From: Kiritimatiellia bacterium
GTDB lineage: Bacteria; Verrucomicrobiota; Kiritimatiellia; JAAZAB01
DNA length: 32,363 nt
Assembly (NCBI GenBank): GCA_028718125.1
Contig: JAQUMN010000044.1
Span: 1-32,363 of the forward strand
Reading direction: 5' to 3'
The notes under the pieces are model-generated. The model was not told the origin of the DNA. It worked only from the letters and a program-made list of their open reading frames with translations, and did not search any database. This document shows, one piece after another, positions 7,807-16,338 of the stretch. Position 1 is the first letter of the stretch. Each line of letters begins with the position of its first letter. The position numbers and the translations under genes were made by a program.

Positions 7807-8864
7807 AGCATCCCGGCCATCAGGGCTTTTACTTCGGTTTCCAGGTTGCGGTCTTTGGCGCGCTGCACACGGCGCTGCTGGGAGGCGAGAATTTCTTCGC
7901 GCAAGGCCGCACCCTTTAGGACGCGATCGAACAGCGCGCCCAGTTCGGCCGGCGCCAGATCCTCGTACAGCACGCCGGCCCCATCCATGGCTTCGGGTGT
8001 GCCGCCGGCGGCGCGGGCGATGACGGGGATCCCGTGATCCATGGCCTCCACCAGCGGCAGGCAATAGCCTTCATGCTCGCTGGTGGATACGAACAGATCG
8101 GCCGCCTGGTAATAAGCCAGGAGCCCGGCGGCCGAGGCAAAGCCTTCAAAACATACATTGGGCAAATCCAAATCGCCGACGAGCATGCGCAGCATGGTTA
8201 AATAGCGGGGCACACTGCGGGGGGATCCGACAATAATCAGGCGGCTGAACGGATTGATCGTCAGATTAAACCAGGCAAAAGCCAAAATCAAATCCTCGAT
8301 CCGCTTGTTGGGCGCAATCCGGCCCACGAACAGGATGTTCTTTAAAGGACCGGCGAACTTCCCGAGAATCAGCGGATCCGGGGACATGTCCGGCGGTTTT
8401 GGCGAGAACAGGAGCGGAAACACCTTGACGTTGTCAATGCCCTCGGCCTTCAGCTCCGCGGCGTTGAAATGGGACACCGTCCATACCGCGTCTGAACGCC
8501 GGGCCGCCTCGCGCAGCGCGCCGCGCGCCGCGCGCAGCTGCGCGGCCACAGCATCGTCGAACCCGGCAAAATATTCAGCCGGCGTAATGTTGTGATACAC
8601 CATGATTTTCTTGGCGGCCGACGCGAGAAACACCTCAACCGCCGGCGAGGCAATGCTGTAGTGGTGTAAACAGATGTCGTTTTTTCCGGCCGTGTAATCC
8701 GCCAGGGGGCGACAATCCGTTTTCAGGCTGGGCGATACCCGGGCAGGATCCGCATAGATCTCGGAGCAATGGCCTTCGCGCCGGAATATTTCCCGGAGGC
8801 GCGCCGCCTCGTTGGAAATGGCGTCGCCATCGGCATAGCCGACCAGGATCTGGTGGATGTTCAT
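7803..8864 (-). CDS. Glycosyltransferase family 4 (GT-B fold)
   Basis: Cytoplasmic enzyme expected to add a sugar from a nucleotide donor to a growing glycan. The C-terminal GT4 signature is clear: FVGRIAPNKRIEDLILAF at about residue 180, and the EX7E motif E265-GYCLPLV-E273 in the donor-binding domain, followed by GIPVIA and GTPEAM. The N-terminal acceptor domain has HHYSIASPAVE and VYHNITPAEYF. The length of 353 residues is normal. The ATG at 8864 overlaps the end of the upstream coiled-coil gene, and the stop overlaps the TTG of the lipoprotein gene, so three genes are translationally linked. The context with Wzm and Wzt suggests a role in O-antigen-like polysaccharide synthesis; donor and linkage cannot be told. 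Confidence 0.9.
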   Translation of the reverse strand: MNIHQILVGYADGDAISNEAARLREIFRREGHCSEIYADPARVSPSLKTDCRPLADYTAGKNDICLHHYSIASPAVEVFLASAAKKIMVYHNITPAEYFAGFDDAVAAQLRAARGALREAARRSDAVWTVSHFNAAELKAEGIDNVKVFPLLFSPKPPDMSPDPLILGKFAGPLKNILFVGRIAPNKRIEDLILAFAWFNLTINPFSRLIIVGSPRSVPRYLTMLRMLVGDLDLPNVCFEGFASAAGLLAYYQAADLFVSTSEHEGYCLPLVEAMDHGIPVIARAAGGTPEAMDGAGVLYEDLAPAELGALFDRVLKGAALREEILASQQRRVQRAKDRNLETEVKALMAGML

Positions 8865-9313
8865 CGCAGGTTCCCGCCGCCTTGTTTTTCCAATTCGGCC
8901 ACGCGCCGCTTCAAATCGACCGTTTCCTTCCGGCGCTGGGCGATCTCGAACGCCAGCGCGCTGGTCAGCTGCGTATTGATCAGGTTCTGCCGGAACGCGA
9001 TGCGGTCATGCTGGTACCGCAGAAGCTTCCAGAGGAACGCCTTGAGCCTGGCCATGAACAGGCCGGCTACGCCGGGTTTGCGGGGAATGGCAAAATCAAG
9101 CGTGTCAATCGCGTCCCGGCAACCGATCAGGCCGATGAGCCGATCAAGATATTCGGCTTCGGATGGCGCCCGCGCCAGGGCCAGCGCGCTGATCTCCGGG
9201 GGAAACGGGGCCAGTTTGCGGCTGGCGGCCGTGCGCTCCATGGCTTCGGCCTGCCGGTGCAGGTCCCGGCCCAGGTCGTAGGTTCTATCCTGACCGGCAA
9301 CGCTAAGTTTCAT
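8861..9313 (-). CDS. Small protein with C-terminal coiled coil, glycan operon
   Basis: No family recognised. This is a protein of 150 residues without a signal peptide or clear membrane helix. The first 60 residues are helical and charged; a short hydrophobic-aromatic patch (GLFMARLKAFLWKLLRY) lies at about 82-98 and may lie on the membrane. The C-terminus, QRRKETVDLKRRVAELEKQ (about 125-143), has heptad spacing and is a likely coiled coil. Similar stubs occur as N-terminal extensions of methyltransferases in polysaccharide clusters, so it may be a partner or a separated domain of such an enzyme (inference). Stop and next ATG overlap (8864-8861). A double hairpin separates it from the Wzt-like gene upstream. 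Confidence 0.65.
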   Translation of the reverse strand: MKLSVAGQDRTYDLGRDLHRQAEAMERTAASRKLAPFPPEISALALARAPSEAEYLDRLIGLIGCRDAIDTLDFAIPRKPGVAGLFMARLKAFLWKLLRYQHDRIAFRQNLINTQLTSALAFEIAQRRKETVDLKRRVAELEKQGGGNLR

Positions 9314-9330
9314 GTATCGGATCCAATCTC

Positions 9331-9398
9331 GCCGGGTCAGGGGACCCGGCCTACAAGAAAATTGTGTAGGCCCGTCCCGACTCTCCCGGAGGTCGGGA
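9331..9398. repeat. Two adjacent REP-like palindromes inside the export operon
   Basis: The first is GCCGGGTCAGGGGACCCGGC (9331-9350), with 8-bp arms. The second pairs TCCCGAC (9375-9381) with GTCGGGA (9392-9398) and ends directly at the Wzt stop codon. They sit in the only long gap (85 bp) of the operon. On RNA they could end part of the transcription or protect the upstream message. Confidence 0.72.
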
Positions 9399-10607
9399 TC
9401 ACCGGGCGGCGACAGTCGCTGTTTCGGGAGTAATTATATGTTCCCAGGCGCTGTTCAACTGGAAAACGCCCTTGTCGTCGTTCGCATCCTTGACCAGGAA
9501 AGGGTGCAGATCTTCCTGGCGATGATACTGGACCTTGTGGTCCCACGAATGCACGGCCAAGGACAGGAAAAACCGGCCCTGTTTCAAGGTCAGCGGCTCG
9601 ATCCGCAAGCGCACCAGGCCGTCGCCCTCGATGGCGGCAATCGGGACTTTCGCAATTTGCGTGTTGGAGCCGAAGACATAAAAACCGTTGCCGGTCTTGA
9701 TACTGAAACCGAAAACAGGCGTTTCGATGCGCCGGTGCGCGTGGTAACCGATTTCCACCGCCATGGCGCCGCCAGTGTAGAACGTGGAGGTTTCCTTCCC
9801 GGTTGTATCCAAAAGCCGGATGGAGCGCATCTCAACCTCGCGGGTGCCGTGCTCTTCTACGCTGAACAGGCCGAGTTTGACCATGTAGTTCTTGAGGTAG
9901 GAAAAGATCACATCCGAGGGCTTGCCTTGCATTATGAAGCGCCCCTCATGGATCAAGAGCACGTCGCTGCAGAATTCCTCGACCGTCTCCAGGGCATGCG
10001 AGACGAAAAGGATGGTCTTCCCCTTTTTCTGGAATTGGCGGATGCGGTCGAGGCACTTTCCCTGGAAAGATGTGTCGCCGACGGCCAGGACCTCGTCTAT
10101 GAGCAGAATATCGGGATTCATTTCCACCGCCACGGAAAACGCCAGGCGCACATACATTCCGCTGGAATAGTGCTTCACGGGCATGTCGATGAATTCGCGC
10201 AGTTCGGCAAAGTCGACGATGTGGTCAAACCGCTTCCGGATGTCCTCGCGCGCGAGGCCCAGGATCGCCGCGTTGAGGAAAATATTCTCGCGCCCCGAAA
10301 GGTCGGGATGGAAGCCGGCGCCCAGCTCGAGCAGGGCCGATATGCGCCCCGTGGTCTGCACCACGCCTTCGGTCGGCACCATGGTCCGGGCGATCAGGCC
10401 CAGGAGCGAACTCTTGCCCGATCCATTGGGCCCGATGACGCCGACCGTCTGCCCTTGATGGATTTTGAAATTGACGTCGCGCAGGGCCCAGAATCCGTCG
10501 GCCTTTGCGCCGCTCAGCCAGCGCGGCAGGGCGCCCAGTAGCGTCGGCGCGCCGATATCCTGCTTGCGATACCACTTTCCCAGTCCCTTGGCTTCAATTA
10601 CGATCAT
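9399..10607 (-). CDS. wzt: Wzt-like polysaccharide ABC exporter ATPase
   Basis: ATPase of an O-antigen / teichoic-acid-type exporter. It has Walker A GPNGSGKSS (59-67), signature YSSGM (147-151) and Walker B ILLIDE ending at D171-E172, with the family hallmark DEVLAVGD. The block GRISALLELGAGFHPDLSGR (88-106 region) is characteristic of the Wzt/TagH group. A C-terminal domain of about 150 residues (about 250-400; YTGGAMAVEIGYHA, FGFSIKTGNGFYVFG) matches the Wzt carbohydrate-binding domain, which recognises the finished chain end. The frame is open to 10796, but the ATG at 10607 makes an ATGA overlap with the permease stop and starts the fold, so it is chosen. Length is 402 residues. Confidence 0.92.
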   Translation of the reverse strand: MIVIEAKGLGKWYRKQDIGAPTLLGALPRWLSGAKADGFWALRDVNFKIHQGQTVGVIGPNGSGKSSLLGLIARTMVPTEGVVQTTGRISALLELGAGFHPDLSGRENIFLNAAILGLAREDIRKRFDHIVDFAELREFIDMPVKHYSSGMYVRLAFSVAVEMNPDILLIDEVLAVGDTSFQGKCLDRIRQFQKKGKTILFVSHALETVEEFCSDVLLIHEGRFIMQGKPSDVIFSYLKNYMVKLGLFSVEEHGTREVEMRSIRLLDTTGKETSTFYTGGAMAVEIGYHAHRRIETPVFGFSIKTGNGFYVFGSNTQIAKVPIAAIEGDGLVRLRIEPLTLKQGRFFLSLAVHSWDHKVQYHRQEDLHPFLVKDANDDKGVFQLNSAWEHIITPETATVAAR

Positions 10608-11416
10608 AACATGTCCGAAAAATAGCGTTGGCTGCGCTGGAACACGACGTAAGCTATCCACATAATGACCAGCGGGATAAGCATGCCCACGATGCTGGTT
10701 GCCGTCCAGGGGAAGGAAACACCAGGCACCTGCATTGCCCGATAGCCGGTAATGATGACCGTCATCGGGTTCAGCAGGTACAGCTGGATAACCCATGGAT
10801 GGGAGCGCGCCACGTCTTCCACCAGCGATAAGGGATACATGACCGGGCTCATGAAAAACCAGGCGCTCATCAGCAGGTTCACGATATGCTGGGTGTCGCG
10901 AAAATACACGTTGGCGGCGGCCACGAGGAGCGCCAGCGAGAAATTAAAGAGCAACTGATACAGGCTCATGAGCGGCACCCAGAGCGTGGTTGCTTCCAGG
11001 AAAGCGCCTTTCCACGTCAGCAGGATGGCCACCAGCACCCATTGCACCACCAGGGTCAGCAGGAAATTTATCAGGCCGGTCACGCTGACCGAAAGCGGCA
11101 GGATTATGCGCGGGAAAAAGACCTTTTTGACCAGCGAGGAATTGCCGGTCACGCAGTTCAGGCCGGCATTGACGCACTGGGTCGTAAACTGCCATGCGAA
11201 TACGCCGATGATAATATCCTCGTTCCGAATAACAACACCCCGCCCCCCGGCCAGCAGGCGCAGGAAGACGATGTAGATGACCGCCATGAACAGCGGCGTC
11301 AGGATGGTCCATAGGAATCCCAGGATGGAGCCCCGGTAGCGGATCTTGAGGTCCCGCGCCACCAGGTTCCAGAGCAGGTCCCAGTACCTGAAAACGTCTT
11401 TAGTCATTTGGATCAT
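10604..11416 (-). CDS. wzm: Wzm/TagG-like polysaccharide ABC exporter permease
   Basis: Inner-membrane channel for export of an undecaprenyl-linked polysaccharide. It has 270 residues with six hydrophobic segments. The N-terminal block WNLVARDLKIRYRGSILGFL is the usual amphipathic start of ABC2 export permeases, followed by WTILTPLFMAVIYIVFL. The C-terminal part has FFMSPVMYPLSLV and YLLNPMTVIITGYR, both typical. It is the first gene of the leftward operon and its stop overlaps the Wzt start (ATGA). Two possible starts lie close together (ATG 11416 and the second Met four codons in); neither has a convincing ribosome site, and the longer form is given. Confidence 0.9.
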   Translation of the reverse strand: MIQMTKDVFRYWDLLWNLVARDLKIRYRGSILGFLWTILTPLFMAVIYIVFLRLLAGGRGVVIRNEDIIIGVFAWQFTTQCVNAGLNCVTGNSSLVKKVFFPRIILPLSVSVTGLINFLLTLVVQWVLVAILLTWKGAFLEATTLWVPLMSLYQLLFNFSLALLVAAANVYFRDTQHIVNLLMSAWFFMSPVMYPLSLVEDVARSHPWVIQLYLLNPMTVIITGYRAMQVPGVSFPWTATSIVGMLIPLVIMWIAYVVFQRSQRYFSDML

Positions 11417-11440
11417 AAAGAGGAATCAATTACAATAGCA

Positions 11441-11467
11441 GCCGCAAAAAGGCGCAAAATTCACAAA
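11441..11467. repeat. Inverted copy of the GCCGCAAAAA-type intergenic repeat
   Basis: Reverse complement of 4255-4281 over its first 6 and last 15 bases, the 6 bases between them being different. It lies in the leader of the polysaccharide operon, which otherwise shows no clear promoter. Confidence 0.55.
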
Positions 11468-11543
11468 TAAAGAGTTTTAAAATCGGCTTGCCAATTAATT
11501 TACTCGATGGCCTTGCCGTAGTAAAGCCCCGTTCATGAACCAC

Positions 11544-11685
11544 GACGGACCCTGCAGGGCTGTGTCAAGAACGGTCTCGCGGGAGCTCGATCCTCCATGA
11601 ATGCCGATGTTTTCGCGATATGGGAGGGCGGAGCTCCGCGACGCCGTTGGTTTTGGCATGGATGACACAGCCGTGACGGACCCTG
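11544..11685. mobile_element. MITE-like element: direct repeats around terminal inverted repeats
   Basis: Eleven-base direct repeats GACGGACCCTG (11544-11554 and 11675-11685) flank perfect 10-bp inverted repeats GGCTGTGTCA (11558-11567) and TGACACAGCC (11663-11672). The interior is itself an imperfect palindrome and contains GCGGAGCTCCGC (11628-11639). There is no open frame for a transposase. The layout is that expected of a non-autonomous element with a target duplication, although an 11-bp duplication is longer than in many families. A 33-bp internal part recurs at 18888-18920. It fills most of the 313-bp gap between the export operon and the ATPase gene. Confidence 0.5.
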
Positions 11686-11729
11686 ACAAACGTCTTCGCG
11701 CCAATGACGATCCCCCATGGCCGCTTCTT

Positions 11730-14537
11730 CTATGGCTTGCATTTCGGCGCGGCGGCCGCCGCTTTGATCCGGGTCTTCCAGCGACGGCCCAGCTTTTCCA
11801 GTTCGACCGCCCAGAAGACAACGGAACTCATGACGATGCACACAATCAGGTCGCTTGCCGAGAGCGACACGGTCTGGAAGAACTTCTGGAGGAACGGCGT
11901 ATACACCAGCGCCACCTGCAACGCCAAGGTCAGCGCCACGGAGCCCGTAAGCGCCAGATTCGAGCGCAGTCCCATGGAAAACAGCGAACGGCGGCTAGAC
12001 CGGATTGCCAGGACCTGTCCCATCTGCAATCCCGCCATAATCGTAAAGATCATGGTACGGTAATGGGCCAGGTCGGCGGCCGTGGTCAGGTCCCATTGAT
12101 GCAGTTTGCTGTACCAGTAACCGATGCCCAGCGTGACAACGGCCATCAGGATGCCCACCCAGACAATGTGCAACCCCAGTCCTTCGCCAAAAATATTGTC
12201 CGTTGCCCGCCGCGGTTTCCGGCGCATGACGTCGCGCTCCGCCGGCTCCACGCCCAGCGCCAAAGCCGGCAGGCCATCGGTCACCAGGTTCATCCATAGA
12301 ATCTGAATGGGCAACAGCGGCAGCGGCAGTCCCACTATCGGCGCCATCAGCATGGTCCACAGTTCGCCGGAGTTGGTGCTCAGCATATATTTGATGAATT
12401 TGCGGATATTGTCGTAAATGGTGCGCCCTTCCTCAATGGCGGCAACGATCGTGGCGAAGTTGTCGTCGCGCAACACCATATCGGAAGCTTCCTTGGCCAC
12501 GTCGGTGCCGGTGATGCCCATGGCCACACCGATGTCGGCCTTGCGCAGCGCCGGCGCATCGTTGACGCCGTCACCCGTCATGGCCACAACGTGCCCGTGC
12601 TTTTGCAGGGCCTCAATGATTTTCAGCTTGTGTTCCGGCGAAACCCGCGCGTAGACGGACACCTTTTCGACATGCGCGCCCAACTCGTCAACCGAAAGTT
12701 TGTCGAGGTCCGGCCCGGTCAGAATTTCACCGTCGGAAGCGATGCCCAGTTGCCGGGCAATCTCGCGCGCAGTCAGGGGGTGGTCTCCCGTAATCATGAC
12801 GGGCCGGATACCGGCGGCCTTGCAGGTCTGCACGGCGACTTTGACTTCCTGGCGCGGCGGGTCGATCATGCCGATCAACCCCAGAAAAATCAAATCCTGT
12901 TCCGCCTCCGACTCCTTGCCGGGTTTGGCGAGCAGCCGGAAGGCCACGCCCAGCACGCGCATCCCGCTCTGCGCCAGCCGGTCATTTGCGGCCAGGATGG
13001 CGCTGCGGCTTTCCGCGTTCAGGGCCTGGACGCCGTTCGGCATCCAGACTTCCCGGCAGACACCCAGCAGGCCGTCCGTTGCGCCTTTACAAAAAGCTGC
13101 GAAAGGCATGGCCGCCGCAGGCGTAATTCCCAGCGTTCCCAAAAATTCCGGAAGGCCGGAAGCGGTCAGACGGTGAATTGTCGTCATCCGCTTGCGGTCC
13201 GAATCGAAGGGCGCCTCAGCCACACGCGGGCAACTTTTCTCCAATTCGTTCTTGCGCAAGCCCATGGAGGCCGCAGCCACAACCAAAGCGCCTTCGGTAG
13301 GGTCGCCCACGGCAGTGAACGGATCCTGGGGCGCTGCCCCGGACTTCAGCACGGCATCGTTGCAGAGGGCGCTGGCGGCCAGGAGCGGCGCCAGGCCGGA
13401 GTGCGCCGGCGGAATCGGAACATGGGCGTCGGTATCCGGGCGGACCGAGCCGTTGTGTTTCTGGAGCTCGGTCAGATCGATCCGGTGTCCGGCAACGTCA
13501 ACGACCGTCACGGTCATGCGGTTCTCGGTCAAGGTGCCCGTTTTATCGGAGCAAATCACGGTGACCGACCCGAGGGTTTCAACTGCCAGCAGCTTGCGAA
13601 TCAAGGCCCGCCGCCGAAGCATCCGCTGCGCGCCGAGCGCCAGCGTGATCGTCACCACTGCCGGAAGTCCCTCGGGCACCGCTGCAACCGCCATGCTGAT
13701 GGCGGTCAAAAACATCAGTTTGACATTTTCGATGCCTACGCCGTCGCGGATCAATCCCTCCGCAAAGATAACAATCACGATGGCCAGGGCGGCCAGCGCC
13801 AGCCCCTTGCCAAGCTGTTCGAGCCGTTTTTGCAATGGCGTTGGTTCGCGCTTCACGCCCTGAATCATCGTGGCAATACTGCCCAATTCCGTGCGCATGC
13901 CCGTTTCCACCGCCAGCGCCAGGCCGCGGCCATAGGTAACGATCGTGCCCATATAGGCCATGTTCCGGCGGTCGCCAATGGGGATTGACGCGCCGGCCAG
14001 GCTTTCCGTGTTTTTTTCCACCGGCTCGGATTCGCCGGTGAGCGTCGCTTCCTGAATGCGCAGGTTGACCGCTTCCAGCAAGCGGCAATCCGCCGGGACC
14101 AGGTTGCCGGTTTCCAGGATCACAATGTCGCCCGGCGCCAAATCACGCGAGGAAATCTCGCGCACATCGCCGCCCCGCCTGACCTTAACGGTTGGCACGG
14201 CCATGCGCTTCAGCGCGGCCATGGCTTTCTCCGCCCGGTATTCCTGGGTCAGCCCCAGCAGGGCATTGAGAATAACGATGATGCCGATGACAATGGCGTC
14301 CGCAAATTCCCCCATGAAGGCCGATACAACGGCCGCGATGATCAGGATGATCACCATAATGCTCGTGAATTGCTCGGCCAGGATTACCCACGGACTTTTG
14401 GCTCCATGCTCGACCAGCATATTTGGGCCGGTTGCGGCCAAGCGGCGCTGTGCTTCCTCGTCGCTTAATCCATGCGCAGCATCGGTCTTGAGTTGCGTCA
14501 AACATGTTTCGACTGCGAGTGTCCACCATGAATTCAT
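11730..14537 (-). CDS. P-type Ca2+-transporting ATPase, SERCA/PMR-like (P2A)
   Basis: Pumps calcium out of the cytoplasm using ATP. Shows all core motifs: the A-domain loop TGES, DKTGTLT with phosphorylated D331, KGATD in the nucleotide domain, TGDGVNDAP (D656, D660). Ion-site motifs support calcium: VAAVPEGLP in M4, STNSGELWT in M5 (Asn and Glu of both sites) and NLVTDGLPALALG in M6. Length, 935 residues, is normal; the N-terminal cation-ATPase domain (SDEEAQRRLAATGPNML) is present. The ATG at 14537 follows an AAGGGAG ribosome site (complement of 14548-14554) by 10 nt. The C-terminus is short and lysine-rich. It stands alone, with no visible regulator nearby. Confidence 0.93.
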   Translation of the reverse strand: MNSWWTLAVETCLTQLKTDAAHGLSDEEAQRRLAATGPNMLVEHGAKSPWVILAEQFTSIMVIILIIAAVVSAFMGEFADAIVIGIIVILNALLGLTQEYRAEKAMAALKRMAVPTVKVRRGGDVREISSRDLAPGDIVILETGNLVPADCRLLEAVNLRIQEATLTGESEPVEKNTESLAGASIPIGDRRNMAYMGTIVTYGRGLALAVETGMRTELGSIATMIQGVKREPTPLQKRLEQLGKGLALAALAIVIVIFAEGLIRDGVGIENVKLMFLTAISMAVAAVPEGLPAVVTITLALGAQRMLRRRALIRKLLAVETLGSVTVICSDKTGTLTENRMTVTVVDVAGHRIDLTELQKHNGSVRPDTDAHVPIPPAHSGLAPLLAASALCNDAVLKSGAAPQDPFTAVGDPTEGALVVAAASMGLRKNELEKSCPRVAEAPFDSDRKRMTTIHRLTASGLPEFLGTLGITPAAAMPFAAFCKGATDGLLGVCREVWMPNGVQALNAESRSAILAANDRLAQSGMRVLGVAFRLLAKPGKESEAEQDLIFLGLIGMIDPPRQEVKVAVQTCKAAGIRPVMITGDHPLTAREIARQLGIASDGEILTGPDLDKLSVDELGAHVEKVSVYARVSPEHKLKIIEALQKHGHVVAMTGDGVNDAPALRKADIGVAMGITGTDVAKEASDMVLRDDNFATIVAAIEEGRTIYDNIRKFIKYMLSTNSGELWTMLMAPIVGLPLPLLPIQILWMNLVTDGLPALALGVEPAERDVMRRKPRRATDNIFGEGLGLHIVWVGILMAVVTLGIGYWYSKLHQWDLTTAADLAHYRTMIFTIMAGLQMGQVLAIRSSRRSLFSMGLRSNLALTGSVALTLALQVALVYTPFLQKFFQTVSLSASDLIVCIVMSSVVFWAVELEKLGRRWKTRIKAAAAAPKCKP

Positions 14538-14634
14538 ATCTCATTATCTCCCTTGACTGGTTAATCAGGAACTTTATCGCATTAGGTATCCGTTTCAAGT
14601 CTTTCCGGCTGTTCTTGGATTGGCCCGGGCGGTT

Positions 14635-14664
14635 TTAGGCGCCAACCCGGTCGGGAGCGCCTAA
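14635..14664 (-). terminator. Hairpin after the DUF457 gene
   Basis: TTAGGCGC (14635-14642) pairs with GCGCCTAA (14657-14664), and CCCG/CGGG can pair within the loop. It begins 13 nt after the stop codon of the leftward gene. No T-run follows on that strand, so termination is plausible but not certain. Confidence 0.42.
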
Positions 14665-14677
14665 GTCGCCGAAGGAT

Positions 14678-15244
14678 TCAACCGGCATCCCGGCGCCGTT
14701 TGAACCACAATACGATAATTACCAGGGGCAAAGTTATGACCATTTCCACCAGAGCCAGGCGCAGATTCTGGAGCGACCACACTGCGGCCCAGTTCTGCTT
14801 GGCCGGCGGCGGGATAAAGGCGAACGCGGCGTGATAGATATGATCCGCAAACGGCCAGGCCAGCGTAAGCCCGATGGGCGGCGAACGATCCACGGTGAGC
14901 CAATCGACCAGCAAATGACTGCCCAGGAGCGCCAGCAGAAGCCCCAGCGACAGCCATGATGCCCGCCGCTCCCTGAGCCAGCCGTAGGTCCAGATTGCCA
15001 GGGCCAGCACGTAAATCCAAACCAGGGTGTGCGTCACGGTCTGGTGATAGTAATTTGCATTGCCCCGGAAAATGCCGAAAAAATAGTCCAGATCGGGCGC
15101 ATTGGCCAGGAGAACGCAAAACAGCAGGGGACGCCACAGCGCGCGGAACTGGCCGGCCAGTCCGTCCCAACTCCGGTAACCCGACAGGAACCGGATCAGG
15201 CCGAGGGCCAGACCGATCAGACTATGGGCAACGGGAGAAGCCAT
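14678..15244 (-). CDS. YdjM/DUF457 family membrane protein (predicted metal-dependent hydrolase)
   Basis: Small inner-membrane protein of 188 residues from the chosen start. Conserved residues of the family are present: an N-terminal His in SPVAHSLIGLALG, ANAPDLDYFFG, HQTVTHTL and GSHLLVDWLT, which together form the putative metal site between four or five helices. The family is called a metal-dependent hydrolase, but its substrate is not established to my knowledge. The frame is open 15 codons further up to 15289, but that extension (MTDLCNPKSKIENSA) is encoded by a short tandem repeat and does not look like protein. The ATG at 15244, giving MASPVAHSLIG, fits the family start. Confidence 0.8.
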   Translation of the reverse strand: MASPVAHSLIGLALGLIRFLSGYRSWDGLAGQFRALWRPLLFCVLLANAPDLDYFFGIFRGNANYYHQTVTHTLVWIYVLALAIWTYGWLRERRASWLSLGLLLALLGSHLLVDWLTVDRSPPIGLTLAWPFADHIYHAAFAFIPPPAKQNWAAVWSLQNLRLALVEMVITLPLVIIVLWFKRRRDAG

Positions 15245-15250
15245 GGCGGA

Positions 15251-15271
15251 ATTTTCGATTTTCGATTTCGG
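15251..15271. repeat. Three tandem 7-mers, ATTTTCG type
   Basis: ATTTTCG, ATTTTCG, ATTTCGG in a row, directly upstream of the DUF457 start. The composition differs sharply from the coding sequence on both sides. Confidence 0.55.
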
Positions 15272-15295
15272 ATTACAGAGGTCCGTCATCTGTCG

Positions 15296-16171
15296 TCAGG
15301 CTATGTTCGTCGTCCGCAATTGATACAGCCGCCGCGCCACGGTCAAGGTTCCGCGCCGCGCGCCCACCGGCAGAATGGCCGCCGCCGCCGCCGACCCGGC
15401 CAGCATGTGGCCGATAGAGGCCGCGGGTTGCGAGGGATCAAACGCACTCCGGCAAATAAACCCATAGGCGCCCGCAAAACGCTCTTCGCCGGCCAATGGC
15501 AACGGATCGGAACCGGGTATCACCGCCAGGCCGCGCGCGCGCGCCAGTTGCATTAGCCGCGGCTCGGGCCACAGCATCGGACGCAAGGAGGTGTCGCCCA
15601 GGCGCAGGACTTTGGCCTGATCGCTTGCGATCAAATCATGCGCCAGCCGCCCGCGCGCAAACAGCCATTTGCCGGGCGACCAGGCCAGGACCGGAATGCC
15701 GCCGGCTTCGACTACTTTTTGAATCACGTCGCGGGCGGGCAAACCATCCGGAATCTTTGCGCGCATGGCCAGGCCGAGAATTTCCAGTCGTTCACGGGTC
15801 ACAATCTGCCGGCCCGCCACCAGACATACCTGACCTACCTCGCGAAGACTAACCGTCAGGCAAATGGGGGACGGGCCGCACAGCGCCTCGAGGCCCTGGC
15901 CCGCGATGGACACATCCTGGCCTTGCAGGCGGCGGAAAAAATCGTGTTCGCGGCTTTCTGCCAGGAACGCCAGTTTGTAAATTCTGTTTCCGGCCGTTTC
16001 CGGCTCCGTAAAAGCGGAGGTGTTCGCCGGCAACGCCGGATTGGTCACGCAGGCCTGGCCGCTCAACCGGTCCAGATTTTGAATCAAATGGCGGAACACG
16101 GCTTTAATGTCATAGGCGGGATACAGGTGCAAATGGCCATCCGCCACGACAATGGTGGGCGTATTATTCAT
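15296..16171 (-). CDS. Possible PHP-like metal-dependent protein
   Basis: Function not established. The N-terminus VVADGHLHLYPAYD (about 8-21) has the HxH pattern that opens PHP-type phosphoesterases and amidohydrolases. Further histidines and acidic residues follow (SREHDFF; LAWSPGKWLFARG; VIPGSDPLPLAGEE), the last resembling the GSDxH-type end of PHP proteins but with no His after it, so the metal site may be incomplete. The protein is 291 residues, soluble, with no signal peptide. The C-terminus is Ala-rich. The stop lies 51 nt before the chosen start of the DUF457 gene, so the two may be cotranscribed. The start at 16171 fits the motif position. Confidence 0.6.
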   Translation of the reverse strand: MNNTPTIVVADGHLHLYPAYDIKAVFRHLIQNLDRLSGQACVTNPALPANTSAFTEPETAGNRIYKLAFLAESREHDFFRRLQGQDVSIAGQGLEALCGPSPICLTVSLREVGQVCLVAGRQIVTRERLEILGLAMRAKIPDGLPARDVIQKVVEAGGIPVLAWSPGKWLFARGRLAHDLIASDQAKVLRLGDTSLRPMLWPEPRLMQLARARGLAVIPGSDPLPLAGEERFAGAYGFICRSAFDPSQPAASIGHMLAGSAAAAAILPVGARRGTLTVARRLYQLRTTNIA

Positions 16172-16338
16172 AACGAGGATGAATTACCACAACCCCCGTC
16201 AGGATCAAGCCGATATTTCCATTCCTTTTTAATCTTGCCGTCCATTCGACTACAATTTATGGTATAAATTCAATTTCGAAGGATGCCCTTTTAAGTTTAG
16301 ATAAACTCAAGCGGCGCCGAAGCTCCGGATTGCACGTT

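Noticed and set aside
7807..8064. N-terminal extension of the M28 lipoprotein
   Set aside because: Lies wholly inside the glycosyltransferase gene and would hide the signal peptide and lipobox.
9312..10541. 409-codon open frame on the + strand
   Set aside because: It lies antisense to the Wzt gene, which has all ABC motifs; its translation has no recognisable domain.
10608..10796. N-terminal extension of the Wzt protein
   Set aside because: Overlaps the permease gene; the ATG at 10607 gives the normal ABC start and an ATGA overlap.
12591..13988. 465-codon open frame on the + strand
   Set aside because: Antisense to the P-type ATPase; rich in Arg, Gln and His as expected of a mirror frame in GC-rich DNA.
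16251..16268. TACAAT and TATAAA as -10 boxes for the SxtJ operon
   Set aside because: The only TTG-type -35 (16235-16240) is 10 or 22 nt away from them, both outside the working range.
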